DNA from: Algibacter sp.
GTDB lineage: Bacteria; Bacteroidota; Bacteroidia; Flavobacteriales; Flavobacteriaceae
Assembly: GCF_029245835.1 (NCBI RefSeq)
Contig: NZ_JAQWOO010000081.1
Location: forward strand, 1 to 51,438
DNA: 51,438 nucleotides
Direction of reading: 5' to 3'
Both the position numbers and the translations under genes were made by a program. Below are positions 9,128-18,813 of this stretch, piece by piece (position 1 is the stretch's first letter; each line of letters begins with the position of its first letter). Under the pieces are notes generated by a model. The model did not search any database, was not told the origin of the DNA, and saw only the letters and a list, made by a program, of their open reading frames with translations.

Positions 9128-9544
9128 TTAATTCTGAATTAGGGCTTTTAAGTAGAAGTTTTCCTTGTCTCGCATAAGTTTAGCATCAGCCTCACTTTTA
9201 TCTTTATAACCACAATAATGTAAAATACCATGAATGATTACGCGATGTAATTCATCTTCAAAGGAAACATTAAAATCTTTAGCATTATCAGCCACCCTTT
9301 CAATAGAAATAAAAATATCGCCTTGTAATATTTTTCCCACCGAATAATCAAAGCTAATGATGTCGGTAAGTGTATCATGATTCAAAAATTCCACATTCAA
9401 TTTATGAAGATATTCATCATCACAAAACACATAATTAATGGCCTCTAATTTGAATCCTTCTGAAAAAATCGCATTAACAATCCATTTTGAAATGTGTTCT
9501 TCTGAATCTAATTTAAAATCTGTTTCGTAATTGAAATTAATCAT
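9128..9544 (-). CDS. ybeY: endoribonuclease YbeY (rRNA maturation factor)
   Basis: YbeY is a metal-dependent RNase involved in 16S rRNA 3' maturation and ribosome quality control. With the start MINFNYETDF at 9544 the protein has 138 residues; an ATG two codons upstream (9550) is also possible. The signature reads HGILHYCGYKD (105-115). Two metal-binding His (H105, H109) are present, while the third position, His in E. coli, is Asp or a neighbouring acid here. I believe this is usual in Bacteroidota. The start overlaps the end of the upstream DUF4175 gene (ATGATTAA), which suggests translational coupling. Confidence 0.93.
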   Translation of the reverse strand: MINFNYETDFKLDSEEHISKWIVNAIFSEGFKLEAINYVFCDDEYLHKLNVEFLNHDTLTDIISFDYSVGKILQGDIFISIERVADNAKDFNVSFEDELHRVIIHGILHYCGYKDKSEADAKLMRDKENFYLKALIQN

Positions 9545-12500
9545 TAGCATTTTTGAAATAGTCCTGCACCTTTTTTTTGTAAACTTGCTGCAAAGGTAAA
9601 GCTTGTCTGTTTAATATTTCTGTAGTTTGAAAATATTGTTTTGCAGTAGGTATTTGATTGTTGGAGTTATTATCAAATCTATTTTTGTTGGTTTCAGATT
9701 CGCGTTTATTATCCTCCCCCTGTTCGAAGGTAGCATTCTCTAATTTCATTAATTGATGCTTTAATTCCATCATTTTTTGCAGTGTTTGTTGTGCAAACCC
9801 TTTATTTAATAAATCCAGTTCAATGTCTTCCATTTTCCTAACCAAAGCATCTCCATTGCCTCCTAGACCTTCTTTAGCTAGCTTATCTTGAAGCGCTTGT
9901 CTTAATTGTTGCTGTTTTTGGTAAATTGTATAAAGCAATCCGTTTTGATCTTCATTTGTTCCTTCACCTTCACCCTCAGTTTGCTGACCGTCTTTACCTT
10001 TTTGGTCGCCTTTACCATTACCATCTTTACCTGACTTACCATCTTTACCTTTTTTGCTTTCTTTTTTACCTTCACCTGGTTTTTTGCCTTCGCCTTCTTT
10101 AGGATTTCCTTGTTCCCCCTTTTTCATGCCCGCTTCCATCATCTTATTGAGTTCTTCTTGACTCATAATCATATCTGGTAATTGCATGTCGCCTTCTCCT
10201 CCTTTACCTGCAGACATACTCATGCTTTCCTGCATATTATCTAGCATATTGCTTAAAAAATCAGCAAGATTATTAGCTGCTGTAACCGTAAATTGTTGGT
10301 TGGAAACCCCTTGGTATAATTGATTTTCTGCAAGTAAATCTAATGCTTTATCAATATTATAATATACCTCTGTAATTTCCTTATTAACTTGTTCTGAAAG
10401 TTTAGGCTGACGAAGCGATAGCGAAAATAAACTATCATCAATATGCTCAAAATGCTCTCGTAAATTATTTTGTTTTTTTAGATATGTAGCAAACTTATTA
10501 TTGTTTATTTCAATAGACTTAAATTGATTCATGAGCGCTTCTTGATCAAAAGAAAACAATACGAGGTTATCTAAAATTTGACGTAGTATATCCATGTCTT
10601 CTTGCATTTGCTCACCACCACCAGATTGCATAGCACTTTGCATTTGCTGACTCATTTCCATCATTTTCTTCGCCGCTTTCTTTTGACTTTGCTTTGCGTT
10701 TTCTTGGTTTTGCTTTTTTCGTTCTCCTGATTCTTGTTGCTCTTGTTCAGCACCTTGTTCTTGCTCTTTTTTTTCTAATTCCTCGGATGCCTTTTGTTGT
10801 TCTTTTTGAACTTCTTGTTCATCTAATTTATCTCTAGGAATATCAATTGGTTTTTTCAAATTTTTACTTTCCTTTTCTAAAGCGTCAATTTGTTTTTTGA
10901 AGGCATCAAAGGCTTTATTTAAATCGTCCTGCTTTTCTTTAGTGTTTTCTTTGTCTGGTTTATTTGAAAGCTTCTCTTGATCAATAGCCAATTTCATTAA
11001 ATCTTCCTTAAGCTTTTCTAACTTCTTTTCAATATAAAAGCGCTTAGTTAATTCTAACAATTGCTCTAAACTGCGTTTTTTATTCTTATTCTGCTTAGCA
11101 AGCTCATCAAGCTTTTCAATTAAATCGTCTTGGTTAATTTTCTCTTGAAGCTTTTCTATTTCCTTTAGTAGTTTTTCATCTTTTTTAAGCTTCTCCTCAT
11201 TGTCTTTTAACCGTTCTTTTAATTCTTCTTTAAATTGATCTTCTTTTGGATTTTCCTTTTGAAATTCTTCTAAATTATCTTTTAATTTTTTGTTGAAATT
11301 TTTCATCATTTCATCTTGCTGTTTCTGGCGCTTAAAAAATGATTCTAATTTCTTCTTATCGTTAAAATTTAAACTCGATTTCTCTTTTTGAATTTTGGTT
11401 AACTCTTCAAGTTTCTTCTCTTGCTCATCAAATTTTTCTAAAGACTTATTTAAGTCTTTTATAGTTTCATTTTGTTCTTCTAGCTTCTTTTGTGTTTCTT
11501 CATCCTTAGTGCGTTTTCTATAAGTGAACAAACTACTTTTTGAACTTTTAAAACGATTAACCCTATCATTGTCAGTTACTTGAAAATATAATTCATACGG
11601 AACACCTTCTTCAATATTTAAATTATTAGGAAATGCAGTAATAAAATCTGCAATATTCGAATTTGAAATGGGGATTGATTCAAACTGTTTGTTTTTTTCA
11701 TTTTCAGAAGGATAATACACCAACTGCAGTTTACTAAAACCATAATCGTCGCTAACCTGACCGAAAAAATAAAGGGTTTGTAAGTCCAAACTATCTTTTT
11801 CAACTTTGAGATTGATTTCAGGATATTCATCTTTAACAACAGCAATACTAAATGCTAATTTCTCATAGTCTTTTAGGTTTTCATTACTTGTGCTAAGTGT
11901 ATAGTCATAATTAGAAAAAACCTGCTTAGAAGCTTCAAAAACACCTGCTCTATCTGAGTTAAACCTTAGAGTATCTTTGGCATACAAATTAACGGCATCC
12001 GTAGTTTTCGTTTTTATTAGCCATTTAATTTTCGTGCCTTCTGGAACTAAAGCATTTCCAGTACTTTTTAAGGTTTCGTCTCTCTTTTTAGTATAAGTAG
12101 GGTAGTCTAAAACCATTTCAAAACTCAATAAAGAAGGGGTTTCCACCACATCAATCGTATATCGCTTTGAGGTTACATCGTTGGCAGACAACTGAAATGA
12201 TATGTCTTCTTTTGGAAGCGTAAATACATATTCAAATTCGCCAATTGCCTTTTGTTGCAAAAAATAAGTTTCGTTATTATACGTTATTTGAGCACTTTCT
12301 GGTGTTACCTCGCCAGCTGTTTTTACAATCAGTTTAAAATCTTTATTTTCAATGGCCTTTAAATGATTATTCACCACAAAAAACTGAAATGGGGCAGGGG
12401 GCTCATAAGCCGTTTTATAATGTACAACACGTTTATAGCTGTCGTTAAACCAATCAAAATTTCCTGTAAAAAATGTTAAGAGCAAAATCGCAATAGGGAT

Positions 12501-12971
12501 AGCTGCATACTTTAAATACCCAATATTTTTTTTAAAATTAACCGCTAATTTAAACGGAACGGGTTTTAATTCAAATGATTTCTGCTCAATACTCGCTAGT
12601 AACAATTCCGATTTTTTACTATTTTCATTAAGCTGCAAGACATTCAACAATTTATCATTCACTTCAGGGAAATGTTGTCCTATAATTTTTGATGCCGCCT
12701 TATAATTTATTCCTTTTTGTAGCTTGAATAACTTTGCTAAAGGGATAAAAATAAATTTAATAAGTAACCCTAATTCAACAGCAATAAATAGCCAAAACAA
12801 TACCGTTCTTGAGGATGTATTTAACCATAAAAGATGTTCAACAAACAGAGTAAACAAAAAATACAGCAACCCAATAGCAAAAAACAAAATGGCGCCTTTA
12901 AGCAGCTCATTAGTGTAGTATCGCCTAATGAATGCTTCTAATTTATTTTGTATGGTTTTAAAGTTGCTCAT
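9537..12971 (-). CDS. DUF4175-family large membrane protein with coiled coil
   Basis: A 1144-residue protein with hydrophobic segments near the N-terminus (about 25-45, 52-75, 150-170), then a beta-rich region (about 180-500) presumed periplasmic. A very long Lys/Glu/Gln-rich coiled coil follows (about 505-780), then a Met/Gln-rich helical part and a Gly/Lys-rich repetitive stretch (about 925-1005). This matches DUF4175, known in Bacteroidota but without an assigned function. It overlaps ybeY by a few bases, so the two are probably co-transcribed. The large charged region suggests a structural or scaffolding role, but that is only a guess. Confidence 0.85.
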   Translation of the reverse strand: MSNFKTIQNKLEAFIRRYYTNELLKGAILFFAIGLLYFLFTLFVEHLLWLNTSSRTVLFWLFIAVELGLLIKFIFIPLAKLFKLQKGINYKAASKIIGQHFPEVNDKLLNVLQLNENSKKSELLLASIEQKSFELKPVPFKLAVNFKKNIGYLKYAAIPIAILLLTFFTGNFDWFNDSYKRVVHYKTAYEPPAPFQFFVVNNHLKAIENKDFKLIVKTAGEVTPESAQITYNNETYFLQQKAIGEFEYVFTLPKEDISFQLSANDVTSKRYTIDVVETPSLLSFEMVLDYPTYTKKRDETLKSTGNALVPEGTKIKWLIKTKTTDAVNLYAKDTLRFNSDRAGVFEASKQVFSNYDYTLSTSNENLKDYEKLAFSIAVVKDEYPEINLKVEKDSLDLQTLYFFGQVSDDYGFSKLQLVYYPSENEKNKQFESIPISNSNIADFITAFPNNLNIEEGVPYELYFQVTDNDRVNRFKSSKSSLFTYRKRTKDEETQKKLEEQNETIKDLNKSLEKFDEQEKKLEELTKIQKEKSSLNFNDKKKLESFFKRQKQQDEMMKNFNKKLKDNLEEFQKENPKEDQFKEELKERLKDNEEKLKKDEKLLKEIEKLQEKINQDDLIEKLDELAKQNKNKKRSLEQLLELTKRFYIEKKLEKLKEDLMKLAIDQEKLSNKPDKENTKEKQDDLNKAFDAFKKQIDALEKESKNLKKPIDIPRDKLDEQEVQKEQQKASEELEKKEQEQGAEQEQQESGERKKQNQENAKQSQKKAAKKMMEMSQQMQSAMQSGGGEQMQEDMDILRQILDNLVLFSFDQEALMNQFKSIEINNNKFATYLKKQNNLREHFEHIDDSLFSLSLRQPKLSEQVNKEITEVYYNIDKALDLLAENQLYQGVSNQQFTVTAANNLADFLSNMLDNMQESMSMSAGKGGEGDMQLPDMIMSQEELNKMMEAGMKKGEQGNPKEGEGKKPGEGKKESKKGKDGKSGKDGNGKGDQKGKDGQQTEGEGEGTNEDQNGLLYTIYQKQQQLRQALQDKLAKEGLGGNGDALVRKMEDIELDLLNKGFAQQTLQKMMELKHQLMKLENATFEQGEDNKRESETNKNRFDNNSNNQIPTAKQYFQTTEILNRQALPLQQVYKKKVQDYFKNAND

Positions 12972-13061
12972 GAGTTTGGGGGAAACATCTACAATATTAG
13001 TGTTTCAACTTACTAAACTACAATTTTATTTTTTACAAGGTTCTTAATTAGCTGTTAATTG

Positions 13062-13069
13062 TATCTTTG
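13062..13069 (+). promoter_or_regulatory. -7 element for gltX
   Basis: TATCTTTG is an exact TAnnTTTG match, 17 bp before the gltX ATG at 13087. The -33 element is not obvious. Confidence 0.55.
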
Positions 13070-13086
13070 CGACAAATTTACAAAAC

Positions 13087-14598
13087 ATGACTAAAAACGT
13101 TCGTGTGCGTTTCGCACCTAGTCCAACCGGACCTTTACATATCGGCGGAGTTCGCACTGCATTATTCAATTATTTATTTGCCAAAAAGCATAACGGAACC
13201 TTTATTTTAAGAATTGAAGATACCGACCAAAATCGTTATGTTGAAGGCGCAGAACAATACATTGTTGACGCTTTAAACTGGTGCGGAATGCCATTTGATG
13301 AAGGGCCAAATAAAAACGAAACATTTGGACCTTACAGACAAAGCGAGCGTAAACATTTATACAAACAATATGCCGATGAATTGATTGCTTCTGGCAACGC
13401 GTATTATGCTTTTGATACTGCTGAAACTTTAGATTTTCATAGAAAAGACCACGAAACTAAAGGAAAAACCTTTATTTATAATTGGCATAACCGACTTAAA
13501 TTAACTAATTCTTTATCGCTTAGCGCGGAAGACGTAAAAGCTAAATTAGATGCTGGTGAAGACTATGTGATTCGATTTAAATCACCACAAGATGAAACCT
13601 TACATTTAAACGATATTATTCGTGGCGATATTAAAATCGATACCAATGTTTTAGATGATAAAGTATTGTTTAAAAGTGATGGTATGCCAACCTATCATTT
13701 AGCAAATATTGTAGACGACCATTTAATGGAAATCTCGCATGTTATTCGTGGTGAAGAATGGTTGCCATCTTTAGCATTGCACTATCAATTATATAAAGCA
13801 TTTGGTTGGGAAACACCAGAGTTTGCACATTTACCATTGATTTTAAAACCAACAGGCAAAGGAAAATTAAGTAAACGAGATGGCGATAAATTAGGTTTTC
13901 CAGTATTCCCTTTAGAGTGGACAGACCCAAAAACAAATGCTGTTTCTAGAGGTTATAAAGAAGATGGGTATTTCCCAGAAGCCATGGTTAATTTCTTGGC
14001 CTTTTTAGGTTGGAACCCAGGAACAGAACAAGAAATTTTTAATCTGGATGAATTGATTAAGGCTTTCGATTTGAATAAAGTTCATAAAGCTGGAGCGCGT
14101 TTTGACCCAGATAAAACCAAGTGGTTTAATCATCATTATATGCAAGAGCAAAATGATTATGAATTGGCGGAAGCTTTTAAAAATCATAACTCTGAATTAG
14201 CCGAAATAGATATCAACTACATTGAAATGGTAGTTGCTTTAATAAAAGAACGCGCCACATTTGTTTCAGATTTTTGGGAGTTGAGTCATTTCTTCTTTAC
14301 TGCACCAACATCTTATGATGAAAAAGCATCAAAAAAAGCTTTTAAAGAGGGTACAAAAGCCATTTTATCTGAAGTGATTTTAATAATAAATACTATTGAA
14401 GATTTTTCAGTTGAAAACATGCAAACCAATATTAAAGGTTGGATTACAAGCAACGACATTGGTTTTGGAAAAGTTATGATGCCATTGCGTTTAGCGCTTG
14501 TTGGTGCTTTACAAGGTCCTGATGTGTTTGATATTATGTTTATGATTGGGAAAGCGGAGACAGTTAAACGGATTGAGAAGGTTATAGAAATCTTTTAA
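13087..14598 (+). CDS. gltX: glutamyl-tRNA synthetase
   Basis: The enzyme charges tRNA-Glu with glutamate. The 503-residue class I synthetase has its HIGH-type motif in SPTGPLHIGGVRTALFNYL (about 11-29) and the KMSKS-type loop as GKLSKRDGDKLG (about 258-269). The C-terminal helical anticodon-binding domain ends VKRIEKVIEIF. It is divergent from the DUF4175 gene. A separate glnS is also present in the window, so glutaminyl-tRNA is probably made directly and this enzyme is likely discriminating. Confidence 0.97.
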   Translation: MTKNVRVRFAPSPTGPLHIGGVRTALFNYLFAKKHNGTFILRIEDTDQNRYVEGAEQYIVDALNWCGMPFDEGPNKNETFGPYRQSERKHLYKQYADELIASGNAYYAFDTAETLDFHRKDHETKGKTFIYNWHNRLKLTNSLSLSAEDVKAKLDAGEDYVIRFKSPQDETLHLNDIIRGDIKIDTNVLDDKVLFKSDGMPTYHLANIVDDHLMEISHVIRGEEWLPSLALHYQLYKAFGWETPEFAHLPLILKPTGKGKLSKRDGDKLGFPVFPLEWTDPKTNAVSRGYKEDGYFPEAMVNFLAFLGWNPGTEQEIFNLDELIKAFDLNKVHKAGARFDPDKTKWFNHHYMQEQNDYELAEAFKNHNSELAEIDINYIEMVVALIKERATFVSDFWELSHFFFTAPTSYDEKASKKAFKEGTKAILSEVILIINTIEDFSVENMQTNIKGWITSNDIGFGKVMMPLRLALVGALQGPDVFDIMFMIGKAETVKRIEKVIEIF

Positions 14599-14670
14599 GT
14601 TATTGAAAAACAAGTGTTTATGTTGATAATAAATAATAAAAGTTATTGAGTTTTAAAAATATAAGAGATA

Positions 14671-15204
14671 TTGAAAACTTTATTAATTTTCACACTTTTT
14701 CTGCCATTTTTCTTTTTTTCACAAGAAAAAGAATATATAGTAACCAACAATAATGATACGATCTATGGTAAAGTTATTAGAAGGACTAATTATCTAAATA
14801 CTCGCAAAGTCATTTTTAAAATCAAGGATGAAAATGGAAAGAAAACACGAATAGACCCAAGCGAAGTAAAAACTATTAGGTCAATTAAAGGCTTAGATGG
14901 AAACTGCTACATTACAACGATTTATGGTAAATGGTTTTTAAAAAAAATTATTGATGGAAGAATAAAGGTATACCAATTGATAGATGGTGTGATTATTTTT
15001 GTTTCAAAAGATAATTCTGAAATTGTATCAACAGATGTTGGATGGTTTTTTTCTGGGAAAAAAGCTCACGAACAAATACGACCGTTACTAGAAGATGATG
15101 AAGAGGTATTGAAACAATTTGATTCAATCAGTGGAAATTATAAAAATATAATGTCTGTAATAAAAAAATACAACGAAAATAATAGCAAATTACTTAATGA
15201 TTAA
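14671..15204 (+). CDS. small secreted protein of unknown function
   Basis: A 177-residue protein that appears to start with TTG (no ATG gives a signal peptide). The N-terminus MKTLLIFTLFLPFFFFSQ is a good export signal. The mature part begins KEYIVTNNNDTIYGKVIRR, a pattern I associate with secreted flavobacterial proteins of unknown role, and is beta-rich with a charged C-terminal tail. It is 72 bp downstream of gltX in the same direction and could be co-transcribed. I do not recognise a function. Confidence 0.6.
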   Translation: MKTLLIFTLFLPFFFFSQEKEYIVTNNNDTIYGKVIRRTNYLNTRKVIFKIKDENGKKTRIDPSEVKTIRSIKGLDGNCYITTIYGKWFLKKIIDGRIKVYQLIDGVIIFVSKDNSEIVSTDVGWFFSGKKAHEQIRPLLEDDEEVLKQFDSISGNYKNIMSVIKKYNENNSKLLND

Positions 15205-15259
15205 TATAAAATCAACTTCAAAATAGTTTAAAATTCTAAACATAAGTATCCAGAATTTT

Positions 15260-15943
15260 CTAAAACGAAACCATAGCCCCAAATAACAGCATGGACATAT
15301 TTCCTTTAAAACGAGAATCACCACCAGAAGTATCTATATCTTCACTTTCAAGCTTTTTTAATATATTAGTAGCTCCATAAATATAATGCGCTCTTAGCTT
15401 CACAAATTTAAAACCTGCTGTGATACCTACTGCACCGTTTAAATTAAATTGAGAAATATTACTAATATCTGTCGCCAATAAATTATCATAATTATTAATA
15501 AAATAATCTTCTTGGGCGTTGTCTTCAAATTCTAATCGGCTATTGTATTGCAACATCGGCCCAACATCCAAAGTAACATAACTCCCAGCAAGTTTTACAT
15601 GCATCATTAATGCTAGTTGTGCAGCAAAAAGTTTATAGTCTACAAACTCATTAGTAGTGCTAAACTCTGTTGGTCTACCCAAAATACTAACGGTACTTTC
15701 AGACAAATGTAATCCGTAGCTCATGTTATACCACCTGAACGGAATATCAACCGTAGCGCTAAATCCACCAATAAAACCATCGCCTTCTGTAGTAACAAAA
15801 TTATCTGTAATAAGATTCACTTTGGTAATACCTCCAAAAATACCAATACCATTTACAATATCATATTGTCCTTTTTGAGAAAAACTTTTTGTAACAAAAC
15901 ATATTGATAATGCTACTAATAGGTATAGTTGTATTTTTTTCAT
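15260..15943 (-). CDS. outer-membrane beta-barrel protein (PorT-like size class)
   Basis: A 227-residue protein with a cleavable signal (MKKIQLYLLVALSICFVTKSFS) and alternating amphipathic strands, ending FGAMVSF with the C-terminal aromatic residue expected for barrels inserted by BamA. Strand patterns such as FVDYKLFAAQLALMMHVKL and ITAGFKFVKLRAHYIYG are typical of 8-stranded barrels. The function is not clear. It converges with the preceding gene and shares no obvious operon. Confidence 0.75.
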   Translation of the reverse strand: MKKIQLYLLVALSICFVTKSFSQKGQYDIVNGIGIFGGITKVNLITDNFVTTEGDGFIGGFSATVDIPFRWYNMSYGLHLSESTVSILGRPTEFSTTNEFVDYKLFAAQLALMMHVKLAGSYVTLDVGPMLQYNSRLEFEDNAQEDYFINNYDNLLATDISNISQFNLNGAVGITAGFKFVKLRAHYIYGATNILKKLESEDIDTSGGDSRFKGNMSMLLFGAMVSF

Positions 15944-16019
15944 GCTATTTTAGGGTTAAGTGAACAAATATAACTTAATTTAGTAATTCTTATTTTTTTA
16001 ACTATTTTAATAAAACATT

Positions 16020-16940
16020 ATGAGCTTCATTTACATCCCGTTTATAGTTCTTGGATTATTTATTTTAATCTCATCTTTCTTCGTTGTTAAACAACAAACT
16101 GCCGCCATAATAGAACGTTTTGGGCGTTTTACAAGCATTCGTCAATCTGGTTTACAAATGAAAATTCCCTTAGTAGATCGTGTTGCAGGACGTTTAAGTT
16201 TAAAAATTCAACAATTAGATGTTATCATTGAAACCAAAACCTTAGATGATGTATTTGTTCGCTTAAAAGTTTCAGTTCAGTATAAAGTTATAAAAGATAA
16301 GGTTTATGATGCCTTTTACAAGTTAGATTATCCGCACGATCAAATTACAAGTTATGTGTTTGATGTGGTACGTGCCGAAGTGCCTAAAATGAAATTAGAT
16401 GATGTATTCGTTAAAAAAGATGATATCGCACTCGCTGTAAAAGCAGAATTAAATGATGCCATGTCTGATTATGGTTTTGATATTATAAAAACACTTGTTA
16501 CAGATATTGACCCTGATGCTCAAGTAAAAGAGGCGATGAATAGAATTAATGCTTCTGAGCGTGAAAAAATAGCAGCTCAGTTTGAAGGTGATGCGGCCAG
16601 AATTTTAATCGTTGAAAAAGCAAAAGCTGAAGCTGAAAGCAAGCGTTTACAAGGGCAGGGTATTGCAGACCAACGTCGTGAAATTGCTCGTGGTTTAGAA
16701 GAGTCTGTAGAGGTTTTAAACCGTGTTGGTATAAATAGTCAAGAAGCATCTGCTTTAATTGTTGTGACGCAGCATTATGACACGTTGCAATCCTTAGGTG
16801 AAGAAACAAATAGTAATTTAATTTTATTACCAAATGCGCCGCAAGCAGGAAGTAATATGCTAAACGATATGGTAGCTAGTTTTGCAGCAAGTAACCAAAT
16901 TGGTGAGGCTATGAAAAATGCTAAAAAGAAGGGTGAATAA
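16020..16940 (+). CDS. SPFH/Band-7 (stomatin-like) membrane protein
   Basis: A 306-residue protein with one N-terminal membrane segment (about 3-22), then a Band-7 domain (about 25-190) containing ERFGRFTSIRQSGLQMKIP and the conserved VVRAEVPKMKLDDVF. A coiled coil rich in Ala, Glu and Lys (about 175-225) precedes a Gly/Asn-containing tail. Members of this family form oligomeric membrane microdomains and often act with proteases such as FtsH or an NfeD partner; none is encoded next to it. It ends at a strong terminator. Confidence 0.92.
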   Translation: MSFIYIPFIVLGLFILISSFFVVKQQTAAIIERFGRFTSIRQSGLQMKIPLVDRVAGRLSLKIQQLDVIIETKTLDDVFVRLKVSVQYKVIKDKVYDAFYKLDYPHDQITSYVFDVVRAEVPKMKLDDVFVKKDDIALAVKAELNDAMSDYGFDIIKTLVTDIDPDAQVKEAMNRINASEREKIAAQFEGDAARILIVEKAKAEAESKRLQGQGIADQRREIARGLEESVEVLNRVGINSQEASALIVVTQHYDTLQSLGEETNSNLILLPNAPQAGSNMLNDMVASFAASNQIGEAMKNAKKKGE

Positions 16941-16958
16941 AAAATAATATGTAAAATA

Positions 16959-16997
16959 AGACCTGCTTAGACTTTGAAACCTAACAGGTCTTTTTTT
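16959..16997. terminator. bidirectional intrinsic terminator
   Basis: AGACCTG plus TTAG (16959-16970) pairs with CTAACAGGTCT (16981-16991), with one bulged C, and is followed by a run of seven T. It lies between the convergent SPFH and GNAT genes and should stop transcripts from the SPFH gene. The T-run overlaps the last codon of the opposite gene. Confidence 0.85.
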
Positions 16998-18153
16998 ATT
17001 TAAAAGGATGCCGTTCCTCCCATTTTCGCATAGGATTCATATACTTAACAATCCATTTTAAAACTGTATTTGCAATAAAATTATTAGTATGATTTAAGTA
17101 GATATGCATGGTCTGTGGCTTTGCGCCAATAGAGCTTTTAATCTCCATAGCAGTTCTCGCATAAACAATGCTTTTAAAGCCATTTTCAATACCAAAAGAA
17201 GCCATATTAAAAAGCATATTTAAATACATTTGGTATTCATGTTGTAAAGCTTTGTTGTATCCTAAAAAATAAGTTTCCAAGGTTTTATCATTTAGAATAA
17301 GCGTATAAAAACCAACTAACTCTTCCTTTAAAAACACACCAATAACTTTAAAATTATCTTTTAAGTGAACTTTTAATTGGTAAAAATGGTTCTCTTCAAG
17401 TTTAAACGAATTCACACGAGCATTATCTGAAACGGTTTCATATAAACTAAATATGGTTTTGGAGTTGTTTTTTATGTACTCCGTATTTAATTCCTTATAA
17501 TTAAGATGAGTTGATTTTTTTCTAGCTGTTTTATAACGTCTCCGATACTTTTTATTGAAGGCTGAAATATAATCTTCGGTCTTTTTCCAAGTTTCAGGAA
17601 TAGAAAAAATCATATTAGGCTGTACTTGAACTTTATACAGATTATTAGCTTTAAAAAAGGCTTTGCTTTCATGAATATTATCGTCTTCAAAATAATCCTT
17701 AAAAACAATTATGCGAACTTTTTTATTGAATTTTGCCTTTATTTCTGATATTAAATCATCTAGAACCTTTTCTAATTGATTTAAATAATCATTTTGTGAT
17801 ATGTCGTTTTGGTTAAAATAAATTCCATGCTGTCCGGTATGCATTAAATTCCCAACAACCAATGCGTTTCCTTTTACAATTTTAGAAACTAATTGTTTTC
17901 CAAACTGTTTTAGAGTATTGTTGCTGCTTTTTCTAAAAATATCATCAGCATACATTTGAACGCGTTGCACAATAGCAATACCTACAAGTATTTCACTTTT
18001 AAAAATGCCAATATAATACCCAGAAATATTAGTTGGTAAAGAATTTTCAAGACCTTCTAAAAAGTCCGATTTTAAAAAAATGTCGTTAACAGGAAGTGCA
18101 TCCCATGCTTTTGGAAGTTCCCTTGTATTTCTATAAATTTTATAGTGTATCAA
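16996..18153 (-). CDS. GNAT/FemAB-like acyltransferase-fold protein
   Basis: A 385-residue cytosolic protein with a two-part acyltransferase fold. The second half carries FKVIGVFLKEELVGFYTLIL and ETYFLGYNKALQHEYQMYLNMLF, which resemble the GNAT-type acetyl-CoA fold found in peptidogalycan/FemAB-like proteins. A basic stretch (KKYRRRYKTARKKS) lies in the middle. The acceptor cannot be predicted. It lies downstream of the DUF1761 gene but is separated from it by a terminator. Confidence 0.7.
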   Translation of the reverse strand: MIHYKIYRNTRELPKAWDALPVNDIFLKSDFLEGLENSLPTNISGYYIGIFKSEILVGIAIVQRVQMYADDIFRKSSNNTLKQFGKQLVSKIVKGNALVVGNLMHTGQHGIYFNQNDISQNDYLNQLEKVLDDLISEIKAKFNKKVRIIVFKDYFEDDNIHESKAFFKANNLYKVQVQPNMIFSIPETWKKTEDYISAFNKKYRRRYKTARKKSTHLNYKELNTEYIKNNSKTIFSLYETVSDNARVNSFKLEENHFYQLKVHLKDNFKVIGVFLKEELVGFYTLILNDKTLETYFLGYNKALQHEYQMYLNMLFNMASFGIENGFKSIVYARTAMEIKSSIGAKPQTMHIYLNHTNNFIANTVLKWIVKYMNPMRKWEERHPFK

Positions 18154-18165
18154 TATAAAAATGAA

Positions 18166-18195
18166 AAAGACTGAAAATTACAATTCTCAGTCTTT
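18166..18195 (-). terminator. intrinsic terminator of the DUF1761 gene
   Basis: AAAGACTGA and TCAGTCTTT form a 9-bp perfect stem around a 12-nt loop. On the minus strand the stem is followed by T-rich sequence (CTTTTTCATTTTT), so it terminates the DUF1761 transcript before the GNAT gene. Confidence 0.75.
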
Positions 18196-18221
18196 AAATA
18201 TGTTAAAACTTTACAAAAAGA

Positions 18222-18707
18222 TTATTTCCATCCGCATACAATAGCACCCATAATACCTAAAGTTACAACCCAGTACCCAGCATTAATGACGATATATTTA
18301 CCGCTCTTACGTTCAAATAAAGCATTAGTGCCAATAATTGGTAAGGCCACAAAAAAGCCTGCTAATACACCATGAAGTGCGCCATGTTTATACGTTCTAA
18401 AAGCGTCACCATAGTCAGCCATAAATGCGGTGTAAGATGGTAGCGCTTTGCTAGCATCGCCTCCTATCAAACTCAAAGCGCCTGTTTGATGGATACTCAT
18501 CTGCATCATAGTCATAGCTAATAGAACAGCAAAAATGAAAGCAAGAATAAAAATTTTTGACATGTTTCCACCTTTTATAGCTTCATCTGTCATGCCAGCT
18601 TCTTTCATCCAAGTATTTCCAAACACTTTCGGATTATACCAAATAAAGCCGACAACTAATGCCGAAACTGCTGCAACAAGAATTGCAGGAAAATTTAAAA
18701 AATCCAT
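18222..18707 (-). CDS. DUF1761 membrane protein
   Basis: A 161-residue protein with four hydrophobic segments (about 5-24, 48-68, 107-127, 138-158) and the typical DUF1761 features: an N-terminal ALVVGFIWYNPKVFGNTWMKE and a second half with HGALHGVLAGFFVALP. The family is widespread in Bacteroidota and of unknown function. It is monocistronic, with its own terminator. Confidence 0.85.
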   Translation of the reverse strand: MDFLNFPAILVAAVSALVVGFIWYNPKVFGNTWMKEAGMTDEAIKGGNMSKIFILAFIFAVLLAMTMMQMSIHQTGALSLIGGDASKALPSYTAFMADYGDAFRTYKHGALHGVLAGFFVALPIIGTNALFERKSGKYIVINAGYWVVTLGIMGAIVCGWK

Positions 18708-18813
18708 GTTATTTTAGTTTTAGTTAGTAACTAAATATACAAAAAAATAAATACTACAAAAAATCATTACCGACTAACACTAGCTTAATAAACACATGAA
18801 ACTTAATTGATTT

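Noticed and set aside
9960-10200. Gly/Lys repeat in the DUF4175 gene as a CRISPR or DNA repeat.
   Set aside because: It is low-complexity coding sequence with no regular spacer structure.
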